A stretch of 64,000 bases of DNA from an uncultured Lachnospiraceae bacterium. GTDB lineage: Bacteria > Bacillota > Clostridia > Lachnospirales > Lachnospiraceae. Below the pieces are notes generated by a model. That model was not told where the DNA came from, made no database searches, and saw only the letters and a program-made list of their open reading frames with translations. Made by a program: the position numbers and the translations under genes. Within the stretch, counting starts at the first letter, position 1, and each line of letters begins with the position of its first letter. Shown piece after piece: positions 46,482 to 54,954 of the stretch. The DNA lies in contig CACXFV010000117.1 of the NCBI GenBank assembly GCA_902767015.1, forward strand, positions 53,552 through 117,551. The letters are read 5' to 3'.

Positions 46482-46931
46482 TTATTCCTGCGTAAACTCA
46501 ATTCCCGTGATGACACTATTGCTGTTTCTTAACACCTTACCTCTGAAAGTACCATAGGGGTTGATGTACCTGTCTGAGGTTTCATTGATGGCATAATCAT
46601 ATGTATTGTCTGATTTTTCTTTTAGCTCTCCCGTAGAAGTATCAAAGATATATCCATAAAATGTCTGTGTCGCCTTCGTCACGACATATACACCGATATT
46701 CTCATTCTCCAGCTTTTTTATGGCATTCACTACCTCACTTCCCGATACTCTCGCACCGTGATAAATCATCTTGTCACTCTCAGCAAATTCCGTATTTATC
46801 TTACCGATACGGCTTGTCCCCGTATTAGCAGTGGTCTGCGCCTCATTTGACAAATAAAACCCTAACGATATCACAAGACATGTGATAACCGTACCTGCCG
46901 CCAATATAAGACCTTTTAAACTATTCTCCAT
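46482..46931 (-). CDS. Pilin-like or pseudopilin-like membrane protein of the Tad-like locus
   Basis: 149 residues: ENSLKG then a helix (LILAAGTVITCLVISLGFYL) and an outside domain of about 115 residues. The N-terminus resembles a Flp/TadE segment, and the next gene upstream is the platform protein. No domain is recognised; relatives are often mislabelled ABC permease in annotations, which the single helix does not support. The ATG at 46931 is preferred; one at 46946 sits directly on the AAAGG and cannot use it. Confidence 0.6.
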   Translation of the reverse strand: MENSLKGLILAAGTVITCLVISLGFYLSNEAQTTANTGTSRIGKINTEFAESDKMIYHGARVSGSEVVNAIKKLENENIGVYVVTKATQTFYGYIFDTSTGELKEKSDNTYDYAINETSDRYINPYGTFRGKVLRNSNSVITGIEFTQE

Positions 46932-46982
46932 ATTCTTACCGCCCATCCTTTCATGTTTTTTTACTGCACTGCTAGCGTTCCT

Positions 46983-48572
46983 CTAAAACCCAAAACCGCT
47001 GCTTGCGCCAAACTCCTGAAGCTTTAACAATCCCTCATAAATAAACGGCACCACCAGCACAAAAATAATTACCATACATATAGGGATAAATGCGATAACC
47101 TTTCCTATCATCGCTTTGTTTGTAATAATGATTTCATTTTCCTGCTTATGCCTGTCCATATAATAGGTTCTCTCCGATAAAATATCCGAAAATGCTTTCT
47201 CTATGCCAACCTTATCACAGGCCAGAAAACAGTCTAAAAGCCGCTCAAAGGGTGGAAATTTCACCTTATCCTTTAACTGTATGAATACCTCACTTCCCTT
47301 GTAGGTAATGGAATCTGCCATCTTCTCTATATTATGTCTGAATACTACCGCAAACTTTTCCATCCAGAAAAGAATCACCTCGATAGTAACTCTGTCCATA
47401 TTCATTAAAATCAATATGATAGATTGAAAGCGGACAACCTCCTCCTCTCTGTCAAGCTTCAATAACCGTTTCCGAATACACAATAAAATAATCTCATAAT
47501 AATAGGCTATTACTGTCACCAACAAAATGACTGACACCATTACAATAAAGCCTGCCACTCCCTTTTTATAAAAGCCTACCCCAACCATCAGGACAATCGA
47601 TGTAAAAAATGCCGTTAAACTGCATATTCCCCTGTAAACTATCAATTCTTTAATGTTATACTTATATACAACAGATTTTAAAAACAAATCCTGCTCATAG
47701 TAATACCTGTAGTGATTTCTTATTCTCCCCATGATAAATTGATCAAACACTTTAATATTCAGTATTATTTTTATCAGACCGCTCTTATGGTTATCAAAAT
47801 TTACAGAAAACTTCAGCTTCATGATAATACTTGCTATTATCATGGTTATCACTGTTATGGTAACGGAAGTCATTTTTCCTGCCACTCCGTTATAATAAGC
47901 ATACAGACCGCTCACATTACGAATCCCCCATATGCTGATTGGCCTGATGGCGATGACCGGTAATACCGAAACCGGAAGCAGTCCCATAAATAACGCATTA
48001 ATCTTTTCTCTCTTTAAAATCTCCACATTAACATCATTTCTCAAATACGTGAGACTCGTTACAAATACCGACCTTCCATCTATCCTTTTATCGCCGTAAT
48101 GCTTTACGGTTCTGCACAGTGCGTAAAAGGTCATTAAAAAATGGTTCGGTAATTTCTCCAAAAGCTCCTCATCTCCATCATCACTTAAACTGTCATACAT
48201 TCTGTATGCCTGAAGGGACATTTCATATCCTGCGTCACGCGCTGCCTCCGATACTGCTTCATCAACACTTCCTCCATATTGAAAATGAAAATTCACATCC
48301 TTTATAAAACATTCAAATTGTTGTAACAGCTTAACCTCCAGTCTGTCAAATTTACAATAGATACTATTTTTTATCAGTATCCACATCACACATACCGCCA
48401 TAAATACCGATACAATACTGAGCCCTCCGTATGCCGTAAACAGGATGGCAATTGCACTCATGATCATAAGAATCTTTATCAGCTCACGTTCTGTATTTTT
48501 GACAATTCGTTCCCTCGTTCCGGGATACAAAATCTCCATTCCTGTCTCTATCTGTTCAACTAAATCTCTCAT
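46983..48572 (-). CDS. Tad-like platform protein, probable TadB-TadC fusion (two T2SF domains)
   Basis: 529 residues with several membrane helices (about 30-70, 200-250, 320-380, 495-520). Two type-II-secretion F-like helical regions are visible: LLQQFECFIKDVNFHFQYGG in the first half and FERLLDCFLACDKVGIEKAF in the second. Normal Tad systems use two separate proteins, TadB and TadC, so this looks like their fusion. The ATG at 48572 is chosen; a TTG at 48614 would overlap cpaF by 20 bp and is possible. It would be the inner-membrane base acted on by the CpaF ATPase. Confidence 0.75.
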   Translation of the reverse strand: MRDLVEQIETGMEILYPGTRERIVKNTERELIKILMIMSAIAILFTAYGGLSIVSVFMAVCVMWILIKNSIYCKFDRLEVKLLQQFECFIKDVNFHFQYGGSVDEAVSEAARDAGYEMSLQAYRMYDSLSDDGDEELLEKLPNHFLMTFYALCRTVKHYGDKRIDGRSVFVTSLTYLRNDVNVEILKREKINALFMGLLPVSVLPVIAIRPISIWGIRNVSGLYAYYNGVAGKMTSVTITVITMIIASIIMKLKFSVNFDNHKSGLIKIILNIKVFDQFIMGRIRNHYRYYYEQDLFLKSVVYKYNIKELIVYRGICSLTAFFTSIVLMVGVGFYKKGVAGFIVMVSVILLVTVIAYYYEIILLCIRKRLLKLDREEEVVRFQSIILILMNMDRVTIEVILFWMEKFAVVFRHNIEKMADSITYKGSEVFIQLKDKVKFPPFERLLDCFLACDKVGIEKAFSDILSERTYYMDRHKQENEIIITNKAMIGKVIAFIPICMVIIFVLVVPFIYEGLLKLQEFGASSGFGF

Positions 48573-48594
48573 AATATGGCTCTTTCCCGCCACT

Positions 48595-50166
48595 TTATAT
48601 ATGATATGTTTCAATAAACCTCTGTCTGTCCTCCTCTTCTAAATGACTTAAAATTTCTTCACTGCTCTCCCTAGAAAACTGTCCGGTCATAACATATTTT
48701 CCTTCTCTGTATTCAACGATATTATTAAGCCTGTAAAGCTGTCTGCTGTCATGAGTCGGTACAATTTCCGTAATCCGCTGCACATATCTGTGTCCATGGA
48801 TATCCCTTTCCATATGAATATCAAATCTTACGGTATCCACTACCTGTTCCTTTGCAATCACTTCATTGGTAAAGCCTCCATCCGTAAGAAGACAATTTCT
48901 CAGATATTTAATCAGATTATCTGTCGTCTTGGCATGATGGGTAAACATGGTAAACAGCGATGCCACCATTGACATCTGAATCAGCCATGATGCTACCGGC
49001 GCGGATGCCACCTCACCTAAAATATTCACCACACCATCCGTCTTTTTTTGTAAATCCAGTCCCTCCTGCCCGGATATAAACTCTGTCTCCTGAAAAGTCA
49101 CAATATTCCTGTCGTGATAGATTTCTCTCAGGTGCAATTCAAATGCGAGTTCCTGTATCCGTAAAGTATAAACCGGTGGTATATATTTAATCATTGCCAT
49201 TAAGAGCGTTGTTTTTCCACTGCCCTGCGTTCCCGTGATGGCACACACCTGACATCCTCTGACAATCCATTGTATGACATTCATTACCTTGACGGCATCT
49301 TCATCTGTCAGCAACTGCTCTAATGTCTTATGAACAATCGAATCAAATTTTCTCACAAAAAACACAAAACTTTCTGAGAAAGGTGGTCTTGCCACCACAA
49401 CTCTCGAGTGATCATACATCTCATTGACAATATACCCTTTTGACATAGATAAATATCCCGCATTGTTATACCGATAGATATTCATGCAGATTCTTTCCAA
49501 TTCTCTCTCTGTGCCAAAATCCAGAAAAGAAAGGTGTACCGTTCTGCCCTTTACAAATATCCATACACTGTTAAATTCTCCTGCTCCTCCTGACACACCT
49601 CCTGATATGCCATCAATCTTCATATCCCTTAATTCATCAATCACACCCAGTCCCTTATATCGTTCATAAACCCGCTGTATCGTGATCTCCAGCATTTCAT
49701 CAAATGACAGCCTTCTATATTTTTCAAAGAAAATATCCTCTATATCCTCCTCGTTGATTTCATACTTAAAACCATCCTCGCAGGCTACCGGTCTTAAAAG
49801 ACTGTATTCCTCCACCATATTGACAAAAGCCTCTCTGTCATAGTCCTTCTTGTAAATAAATAAGAGAATATCGAACTTATCTTTTACCGTGAGCTTCGCT
49901 CTGTCTGAAAAATGAATAATATTACATAATTTTTCTTCATCCATGTTCAGTTTATCCAAAAAAATATTCCTAATCACACCCTTTACATATTCTTTTGAAT
50001 AGGTATCTCCTATACCGCAATTCTTTAGTGCATTCCGAAGTTCTCTTTTTCTTATCCTCAGTCTTTCGAGCTCTGCTTCACTTAACCCTATCTCATACAG
50101 ATTCGCCCTCAATATTCCGTTAAATTCACTGTTAAGCACCTCTATAATCTCATCCGTATACTCCAA
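48595..50166 (-). CDS. cpaF: CpaF/TadA-type secretion ATPase
   Basis: 523-residue hexameric ATPase of the type II/IV secretion family that powers Tad pilus assembly. The C-terminal motor has Walker A TGTQGSGKTTLL, the Asp-box region VYTLRIQELAFEL, Walker B-like GVVNILGEVAS and the His box MFTHHAKTTDNLI. The N-terminal half (about 1-250) is a long helical region. Compared with standard CpaF, the Walker B stretch lacks the usual DR-ESLR-RPD form, so it is a divergent member. It overlaps the end of the preceding TadZ-like gene by 17 bp. Confidence 0.82.
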   Translation of the reverse strand: MEYTDEIIEVLNSEFNGILRANLYEIGLSEAELERLRIRKRELRNALKNCGIGDTYSKEYVKGVIRNIFLDKLNMDEEKLCNIIHFSDRAKLTVKDKFDILLFIYKKDYDREAFVNMVEEYSLLRPVACEDGFKYEINEEDIEDIFFEKYRRLSFDEMLEITIQRVYERYKGLGVIDELRDMKIDGISGGVSGGAGEFNSVWIFVKGRTVHLSFLDFGTERELERICMNIYRYNNAGYLSMSKGYIVNEMYDHSRVVVARPPFSESFVFFVRKFDSIVHKTLEQLLTDEDAVKVMNVIQWIVRGCQVCAITGTQGSGKTTLLMAMIKYIPPVYTLRIQELAFELHLREIYHDRNIVTFQETEFISGQEGLDLQKKTDGVVNILGEVASAPVASWLIQMSMVASLFTMFTHHAKTTDNLIKYLRNCLLTDGGFTNEVIAKEQVVDTVRFDIHMERDIHGHRYVQRITEIVPTHDSRQLYRLNNIVEYREGKYVMTGQFSRESSEEILSHLEEEDRQRFIETYHI

Positions 50167-50965
50167 GCCCGCACCTCTTTATTATCATATCTGTGGTATT
50201 ATCAAGATATTTCATAAAAATATAATTGTCATTCTCCTTTCCGACTCCTTCATTTCTTTCAAAAAAATCCCTGCTTTTTCCCAGTGTCATGGCATCCTTC
50301 AATTGAATGTTATAGGGAACCACCCCTATACGTTCGGCATCAATGTGATACTTTCTGTAAATATTCCTCACATTAAACTGCGAAGCCTCATCATATCTGC
50401 CGACAATAAACACGGAATTCTCCATGATGGCTCTGTTATCCCCTATCCTTCCCACCGGATTATTCCCCTGGGAAATATTGATGACCAATACATCCAATGC
50501 CTTTAGTACATCCTCTGCTATATTCTCCGGCCCGCTTTCCAGTTCAATCAGAATCACTGTATCCTCATCAAATTTGTTCAGAATACGGATATACTGACCG
50601 GATACCTTCATAAATCTTCTGTCAAATAATTCTCTGATTCTCTGCCTCGTGGCAGGCAGATAGTATACATTAGAATCGTCAACCCTGATAAGCTCTTTTT
50701 CAATATCTCCCGTACTCAGTACGTGATGCTCCAGTCTGTTGATAATATTATCCATTCCGCCGTAATTGTAGTAATCATAATCCTCCCGCATCATGTTATC
50801 CTCCATAAAAGGGGTAAAGGCATAATCAATTCTGTTATAATCATACTTTCCCTGCATCAGAATCAGTCTCTCTTTACACTTTGCCGACATGGATAATGCG
50901 GTTGCAATCATATTAAATGTGACAGCTCCCTTCCCCGGAACCTCACTCCAATAACCTATTGTCAA
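50150..50965 (-). CDS. TadZ/CpaE-like ParA-family protein with altered P-loop
   Basis: 271 residues with a MinD/ParA-like fold: an N-terminal strand and loop WSEVPGKGAVTFNMIATAL at the P-loop site, and VLVINISQGNNPVGR further on. A true GKGGVGKT is absent; the GKGAVT version keeps one Lys but not the GK-S/T ending, so ATP use is uncertain. CpaE/TadZ proteins set the site of the Tad machine at the pole. Overlaps of 16-23 bp with both neighbours prove a tight operon. Confidence 0.65.
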   Translation of the reverse strand: MTIGYWSEVPGKGAVTFNMIATALSMSAKCKERLILMQGKYDYNRIDYAFTPFMEDNMMREDYDYYNYGGMDNIINRLEHHVLSTGDIEKELIRVDDSNVYYLPATRQRIRELFDRRFMKVSGQYIRILNKFDEDTVILIELESGPENIAEDVLKALDVLVINISQGNNPVGRIGDNRAIMENSVFIVGRYDEASQFNVRNIYRKYHIDAERIGVVPYNIQLKDAMTLGKSRDFFERNEGVGKENDNYIFMKYLDNTTDMIIKRCGLGVYG

Positions 50966-51590
50966 AAATTTTTCCCTCCTTCAGATATCTGAGTGCCCTT
51001 TTCACACTTTTATCATCTCTGCCGCTTATTTCGCATATGCACTTACTCAATACACAGGAATATCCGGATGACATGGCTCTGTAGCTTCGTATTCCCTCAT
51101 AATCCATCTTGTACTGATATTCCTTATCGCATATATCCGGCGGTACGGCATATAAAGAACAGATTCCCACGTTGTTCATATAATATTTCTCAATATACTT
51201 TAACTTAGGGATATTCTCCGGCATATCCCTAATCACTACCAATACCTTCACACCTGCTCGCATTACAATCTCCCTGCTGACCCTGAGCTCTGACCTTAAG
51301 CAGGATGTATTGATAATAATACCGTCATACCCGGCTTTCGTCACATCAGCAATCACATCCCCTTCCGGTTCATTCACATAATCAAAGACATAGCTATACT
51401 GATGCTGCCTGACAAAATTCTCCTCCTCTCTTCTGTCTGCTGCCATATAAAAATCAAGATTCCTATAGGTAACCAATCCTTCCTGCGTCAGTTCACATGT
51501 AAGAATATCTGCAAGCTCCCTTCTTCTGCTCCGATCTGCTATCAGCACCATATAACCGAGATTATTCAATATCAATGCCATATACAGCAT
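50943..51590 (-). CDS. First gene of the Tad-like operon, Rossmann-like TadZ receiver-like protein
   Basis: 215 residues from the ATG at 51590. The alternation of strands and helices (YMVLIADRSRRRELADIL, GDVIADVTKAGYDGIIINTS, VKVLVVIRDMPEN) fits a ParA/CpaE-like fold without any P-loop. The true start may be further up: a very strong AGGGAGGAG site at 51641-51650 stands before an in-frame ATA at 51632, which adds a strand RILYFGNRYKDF that completes the fold. The ATG at 51590 has only a close-set AAGGA. It overlaps the next gene by 23 bp. Confidence 0.6.
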   Translation of the reverse strand: MLYMALILNNLGYMVLIADRSRRRELADILTCELTQEGLVTYRNLDFYMAADRREEENFVRQHQYSYVFDYVNEPEGDVIADVTKAGYDGIIINTSCLRSELRVSREIVMRAGVKVLVVIRDMPENIPKLKYIEKYYMNNVGICSLYAVPPDICDKEYQYKMDYEGIRSYRAMSSGYSCVLSKCICEISGRDDKSVKRALRYLKEGKIFDNRLLE

Positions 51591-51824
51591 AAAATCCTTA
51601 TACCGGTTTCCAAAATATAAAATTCTTTGTATCTTAAAGTTCTCCTCCCTACTTTTTATATATTATCTTTTGCTATTTGAGATGTATCTTATATTAAATC
51701 TATTTTATCATTTTGTCAATAGATTTATTTTTATTTTTTTTACAAAAAAAATTGCAATCTTTCATAACATATATTAATATATTAAAGAATTAATGAATGA
51801 CCTTTATCGGTCAGCTAATTTCAG

Positions 51825-51844
51825 CAAGGCTGACAAAAGCCTTG
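51825..51844 (+). promoter_or_regulatory. Small hairpin in the pyrB leader
   Basis: CAAGGCT (51825-51831) pairs with AGCCTTG (51838-51844), loop GACAAA, in the A/T-rich leader of pyrB. It lacks a solid T-run and no PyrR-binding loop sequence was recognised, so attenuation is only a possibility. Nothing else is seen between 51633 and 51927 apart from the ribosome site of each flanking gene. Confidence 0.35.
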
Positions 51845-51927
51845 TTACTATTCACAGGTACTCTCCGCTTTATCCGGAATGCTTTTTATAAGAAAACGGC
51901 TATTCGAGGTACCGGTTAGGAGGAACT

Positions 51928-52854
51928 ATGCGTCATTTACTAAGCCCTTTAGACTTATCCGTAGAAGAACTCGATACACTGCTTGATTTGGCATCTGACA
52001 TCGAACAACATCCTGATAAGTACAGGCATGCCTGCGATGGCAAAAAGTTAGCAACTCTTTTTTATGAACCAAGCACACGAACACGATTAAGTTTTGAAGC
52101 TGCAATGCTCAACCTCGGCGGAAATGTACTCGGCTTCTCTTCTGCCGATTCCAGCTCTGCCGCAAAAGGTGAAAGTGTTTCAGATACCATCAGGATTGTT
52201 TCCTGCTATGCTGATATTTGTGCTATGCGTCATCCGAAGGAGGGTGCCCCTTTAGTAGCCGCCTCAAAGTCAGGAATCCCTGTCATCAATGCAGGAGACG
52301 GCGGACATCAGCATCCCACCCAGACATTGACTGATTTAATGACGATCCGCTCGCTTAAGGGACGGCTTAATAACCTCGTTATTGGTATCTGTGGCGATCT
52401 GAAATTTGGACGGACCGTGCACTCACTGATTAATGCACTGGTAAGATACACAGGCATTAAATTTGTCCTTATATCACCCAATGAGCTTCGTATACCGAGC
52501 TATATAAGGCAGGATGTACTGGAAAAGAAGCACGTGGAATATCAGGAGGTAGAACGTTTAGAGGATGTCATCGGCGGACTTGACCTTTTGTATATGACAA
52601 GAGTTCAAAAGGAACGTTTTTTTAACGAGGAGGAATATATCCGTTTAAAAGACAGCTATATATTAAATGCAGCGAAGATGGCTCTTGCCGGTAAAGATAT
52701 GCTGGTTATGCATCCCCTGCCTAGAGTGAATGAGATATCTGTAGAAGTGGATGATGATGAGCGCGCTGTTTATTTTAAACAGGTTCAATATGGTGTATAT
52801 GTCAGAATGGCTCTGATCCTGACTCTGTTAAATATCAACATACCTGATGCGTAA
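51928..52854 (+). CDS. pyrB: Aspartate carbamoyltransferase catalytic subunit
   Basis: Commits carbamoyl phosphate to pyrimidine synthesis. 308 residues: [13 protein letters not shown] is the carbamoyl-phosphate site, [12 protein letters not shown] binds aspartate, and [10 protein letters not shown] is the late active-site loop. AGGAGG precedes the ATG. With pyrI 98 bp downstream it should form the allosteric c6r6 enzyme known from enteric bacteria and found in Clostridia. No carbamoyl-phosphate synthase is nearby. Confidence 0.97.
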   Translation: MRHLLSPLDLSVEELDTLLDLASDIEQHPDKYRHACDGKKLATLFYEPSTRTRLSFEAAMLNLGGNVLGFSSADSSSAAKGESVSDTIRIVSCYADICAMRHPKEGAPLVAASKSGIPVINAGDGGHQHPTQTLTDLMTIRSLKGRLNNLVIGICGDLKFGRTVHSLINALVRYTGIKFVLISPNELRIPSYIRQDVLEKKHVEYQEVERLEDVIGGLDLLYMTRVQKERFFNEEEYIRLKDSYILNAAKMALAGKDMLVMHPLPRVNEISVEVDDDERAVYFKQVQYGVYVRMALILTLLNINIPDA

Positions 52855-52952
52855 CGAGGAAAACTTTCGCATTGACGATGTATAAAATGCAGATTGTGTA
52901 TGCGTTGTTACACAGTCGATATTTACCACACAACGCAGAAACGAGGTAAAAC

Positions 52953-53381
52953 ATGCTGAATGTAGGTTCTTTAAACGAGGGCATTGTTCTTGATCATATC
53001 AAAGCCGGAAAATCAATGTCCATTTATAAATATCTGCAGCTGGATAAATTAGACTGCCAGGTGGCAATTATCAAAAATGCCCGCAGCAATAAAATGGGCA
53101 GAAAAGATATCATCAAAATTGAAGGTTCACTGGAATTGGTAGATTTAGACATTCTGGGATTCATCGACCATGACATCACGGTGAATATTATCAAAAACGG
53201 AGAAATCATAGAAAAGAAGGAACTCACACTTCCGAAAACAATCAAAAATGTAATTATCTGCAAAAACCCACGTTGTATCACCTCCATAGAACAGGAATTG
53301 GATCAGGTATTTATTCTTTCTGATGCAGAAAAGGAAGTATATCGTTGCAAATACTGTGAGGAAAAATACATCTCCCTCTGA
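52953..53381 (+). CDS. pyrI: Aspartate carbamoyltransferase regulatory subunit
   Basis: 142 residues that bind CTP/ATP and zinc. The N-terminal allosteric domain has KLDCQVAIIKNARSNKMGRKDIIKIEG (here split by eye at residues 32-55). The C-terminal zinc domain has the four cysteines CKNPRC and CKYC. It follows pyrB and shares its transcript; GAGG sets the start. It confers feedback inhibition by nucleotides on PyrB. Followed by the long hairpin at 53408-53491. Confidence 0.96.
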   Translation: MLNVGSLNEGIVLDHIKAGKSMSIYKYLQLDKLDCQVAIIKNARSNKMGRKDIIKIEGSLELVDLDILGFIDHDITVNIIKNGEIIEKKELTLPKTIKNVIICKNPRCITSIEQELDQVFILSDAEKEVYRCKYCEEKYISL

Positions 53382-53407
53382 CAGCAGTCCGGTAATTTAT
53401 GAAAAAC

Positions 53408-53491
53408 AATACAGCCATGAACAGACGACCGCAGGCAGACCGCTTATCATATATAGCAGTCTGCCTGCGGTCGTCTGTTCATGGCTGTATT
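53408..53491. terminator. Exceptionally long terminator hairpin between pyrI and the deacetylase gene
   Basis: A perfect 33-bp stem: the left arm 53408-53440 begins AATACAGCCATGAACAGACG and pairs without mismatch with 53459-53491, loop 18 nt. It is symmetric and lies between convergent genes, so it can act on both strands. Ordinary terminators have 7-15 bp; this one is more than twice that length, and may be a repeat or RNase III target. Confidence 0.9.
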
Positions 53492-53508
53492 AATAATGTC
53501 AGATTCAT

Positions 53509-54480
53509 TTATTCAGGAGGCAGTGCTCCATAGCGTATTCCTGTCTGCAATCCGCCTCTTCTATAGTATCCCAGCTCACTCATGGTAACCATCTGATATC
53601 CCTGCTCCCTCAGCCATGGGATAATCTGAATCGCGGCATCTACTGATTCCGCATGAATATCATGCATCAGTATAATGGCGCCGTCGTATACATTCTGCTG
53701 GATATTCTGCACGGTGGCAGCAGCATTTCTTGTCTTCCAGTCTTCTGTATCTATCGACCACAGCACTACCGGATCTGTGATAAAAGTCATGACATGATCA
53801 TCCACCGCACCATATGGTGGCCTAATCACAACCGTGCTCTGCCCCGTTATGTCAGCTATCTTCTGTCTCATATTGACAATCTCGGAAGTCAGACCGGCAT
53901 CATCCAGCGAAGTCAGCTTACTGTGATTCGAGGTATGATTTCCTATCTCATTTCCCTCCTGTACTGCTCTTTTTAAGATTTCTTCATTGCCATCCACATT
54001 ATAACCTACAACAAAAAAAGTGGCATGTGCATTATTCTCCTTCAATGCATCAAGAAGTCTTCCTGTATTTTCACTTGACGGTCCGTCATCAAAAGTAAGG
54101 GCAACCATCGGCTTATTCGGATCAATCTCATCACTTACCGCATTATGCTCCTGCGCTACTGTCGTCTCGCTACCCGATGTCTCATCCGTGGACGGCTGCG
54201 TGGTTTCAGCGGAACTGTCCTCCGTCGGATTCTCATCAGAAGCATTCTCATTCGTATTCACTTCATCAGAAGACTTTTCACCTTCATCCGTTACCTTTGT
54301 AATATCATTATCAATTCTGTCCTTATTTTCCTTACCGCTATTGCTCTTTTTCAGCTTAGAATTTCCAAAGAGACCAACGGCAACCACAATCACTGCCACA
54401 ATAATTGAAAAAACAAGAACTATCTCCTTATTTCTTCTCTTTCTTTTCCTATGCTTTCTCTTTGCAATCTCATATTCCAT
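53509..54480 (-). CDS. Membrane-anchored polysaccharide deacetylase
   Basis: 323 residues. A basic start and one helix (IVLVFSIIVAVIVVAVGLFG) anchor it, then a Ser/Thr/Glu-rich spacer (about 45-125) and a NodB-type carbohydrate esterase 4 domain: LTFDDGPSSENT (metal Asp), HTSNHSKL (metal His pair), RPPYGA, DTEDWK and LMHDIHAESV. All catalytic residues are present. Probable target: wall peptidoglycan N-acetyl groups. It starts 32 nt after the 3' end of rnpB. Confidence 0.93.
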   Translation of the reverse strand: MEYEIAKRKHRKRKRRNKEIVLVFSIIVAVIVVAVGLFGNSKLKKSNSGKENKDRIDNDITKVTDEGEKSSDEVNTNENASDENPTEDSSAETTQPSTDETSGSETTVAQEHNAVSDEIDPNKPMVALTFDDGPSSENTGRLLDALKENNAHATFFVVGYNVDGNEEILKRAVQEGNEIGNHTSNHSKLTSLDDAGLTSEIVNMRQKIADITGQSTVVIRPPYGAVDDHVMTFITDPVVLWSIDTEDWKTRNAAATVQNIQQNVYDGAIILMHDIHAESVDAAIQIIPWLREQGYQMVTMSELGYYRRGGLQTGIRYGALPPE

Positions 54481-54508
54481 AACTTCACCTTTATATGACT
54501 GATATAAT

Positions 54509-54851
54509 ATTGAGCAGAACTGTAAGCCGGGTTATGTCTTAGATAATCATCTGTCTAGACCTGACGTTGCCATCAGGCTCAAGCGGTCTACCCGAGAACA
54601 CGACGGGCCGCCATTTATTCTCTGCTCGACCTTGCTTCGGATGGGGTTTACATGTGCCCGCATTGTTACCACTGCGGCGGTAGTCTCTTACACTGCCTTT
54701 CCACCCTTACCACTCAAAAGTGGCGGTATATCTCTGTTGCACTTCCTTGGAGTCGCCTCCACCGGACGTTATCCGGCATCCTGCCCTGCGAAGCCCGGAC
54801 TTTCCTCATATGCCTTTTTAATGGCATCTGCGATTATCCGTTCTACTCAAT
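54509..54851 (-). ncRNA. rnpB: RNase P RNA (A-type)
   Basis: Catalytic RNA that trims the 5' ends of tRNAs. On the minus strand the conserved cores are all present: GAGGAAAGTCCGGGCTTC near the start, GCAGGGCAGGATGCCGG in the specificity part and CCCGGCTTACAG at the 3' end. P1 closes by pairing GAGTAGAAC (54848-54840) with GTTCTGCTC (54520-54512). The A-type layout is the rule in Clostridia of this group. Ends are placed to within a few bases. Confidence 0.96.
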
Positions 54852-54857
54852 GTCTCT

Positions 54858-54886
54858 ACTTTATCACTAAATTTTGCTTTTGTAAA
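54858..54886 (-). promoter_or_regulatory. Promoter of rnpB
   Basis: TTTACA (54886-54881) and TAAAGT (54863-54858), 17 bp apart, ending about 7 nt before the P1 helix, where a structural RNA should begin. Confidence 0.55.
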
Positions 54887-54954
54887 CAATTTACGACAAA
54901 ATCTTACATTTTCATTACAATGTAGTCAGCGGATATCTGTGAACAGTAATGCTT

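Noticed and set aside
46482-46931. ABC transporter permease
   Set aside because: Only one membrane helix and no ATPase partner; this label does not fit the Tad-like context.
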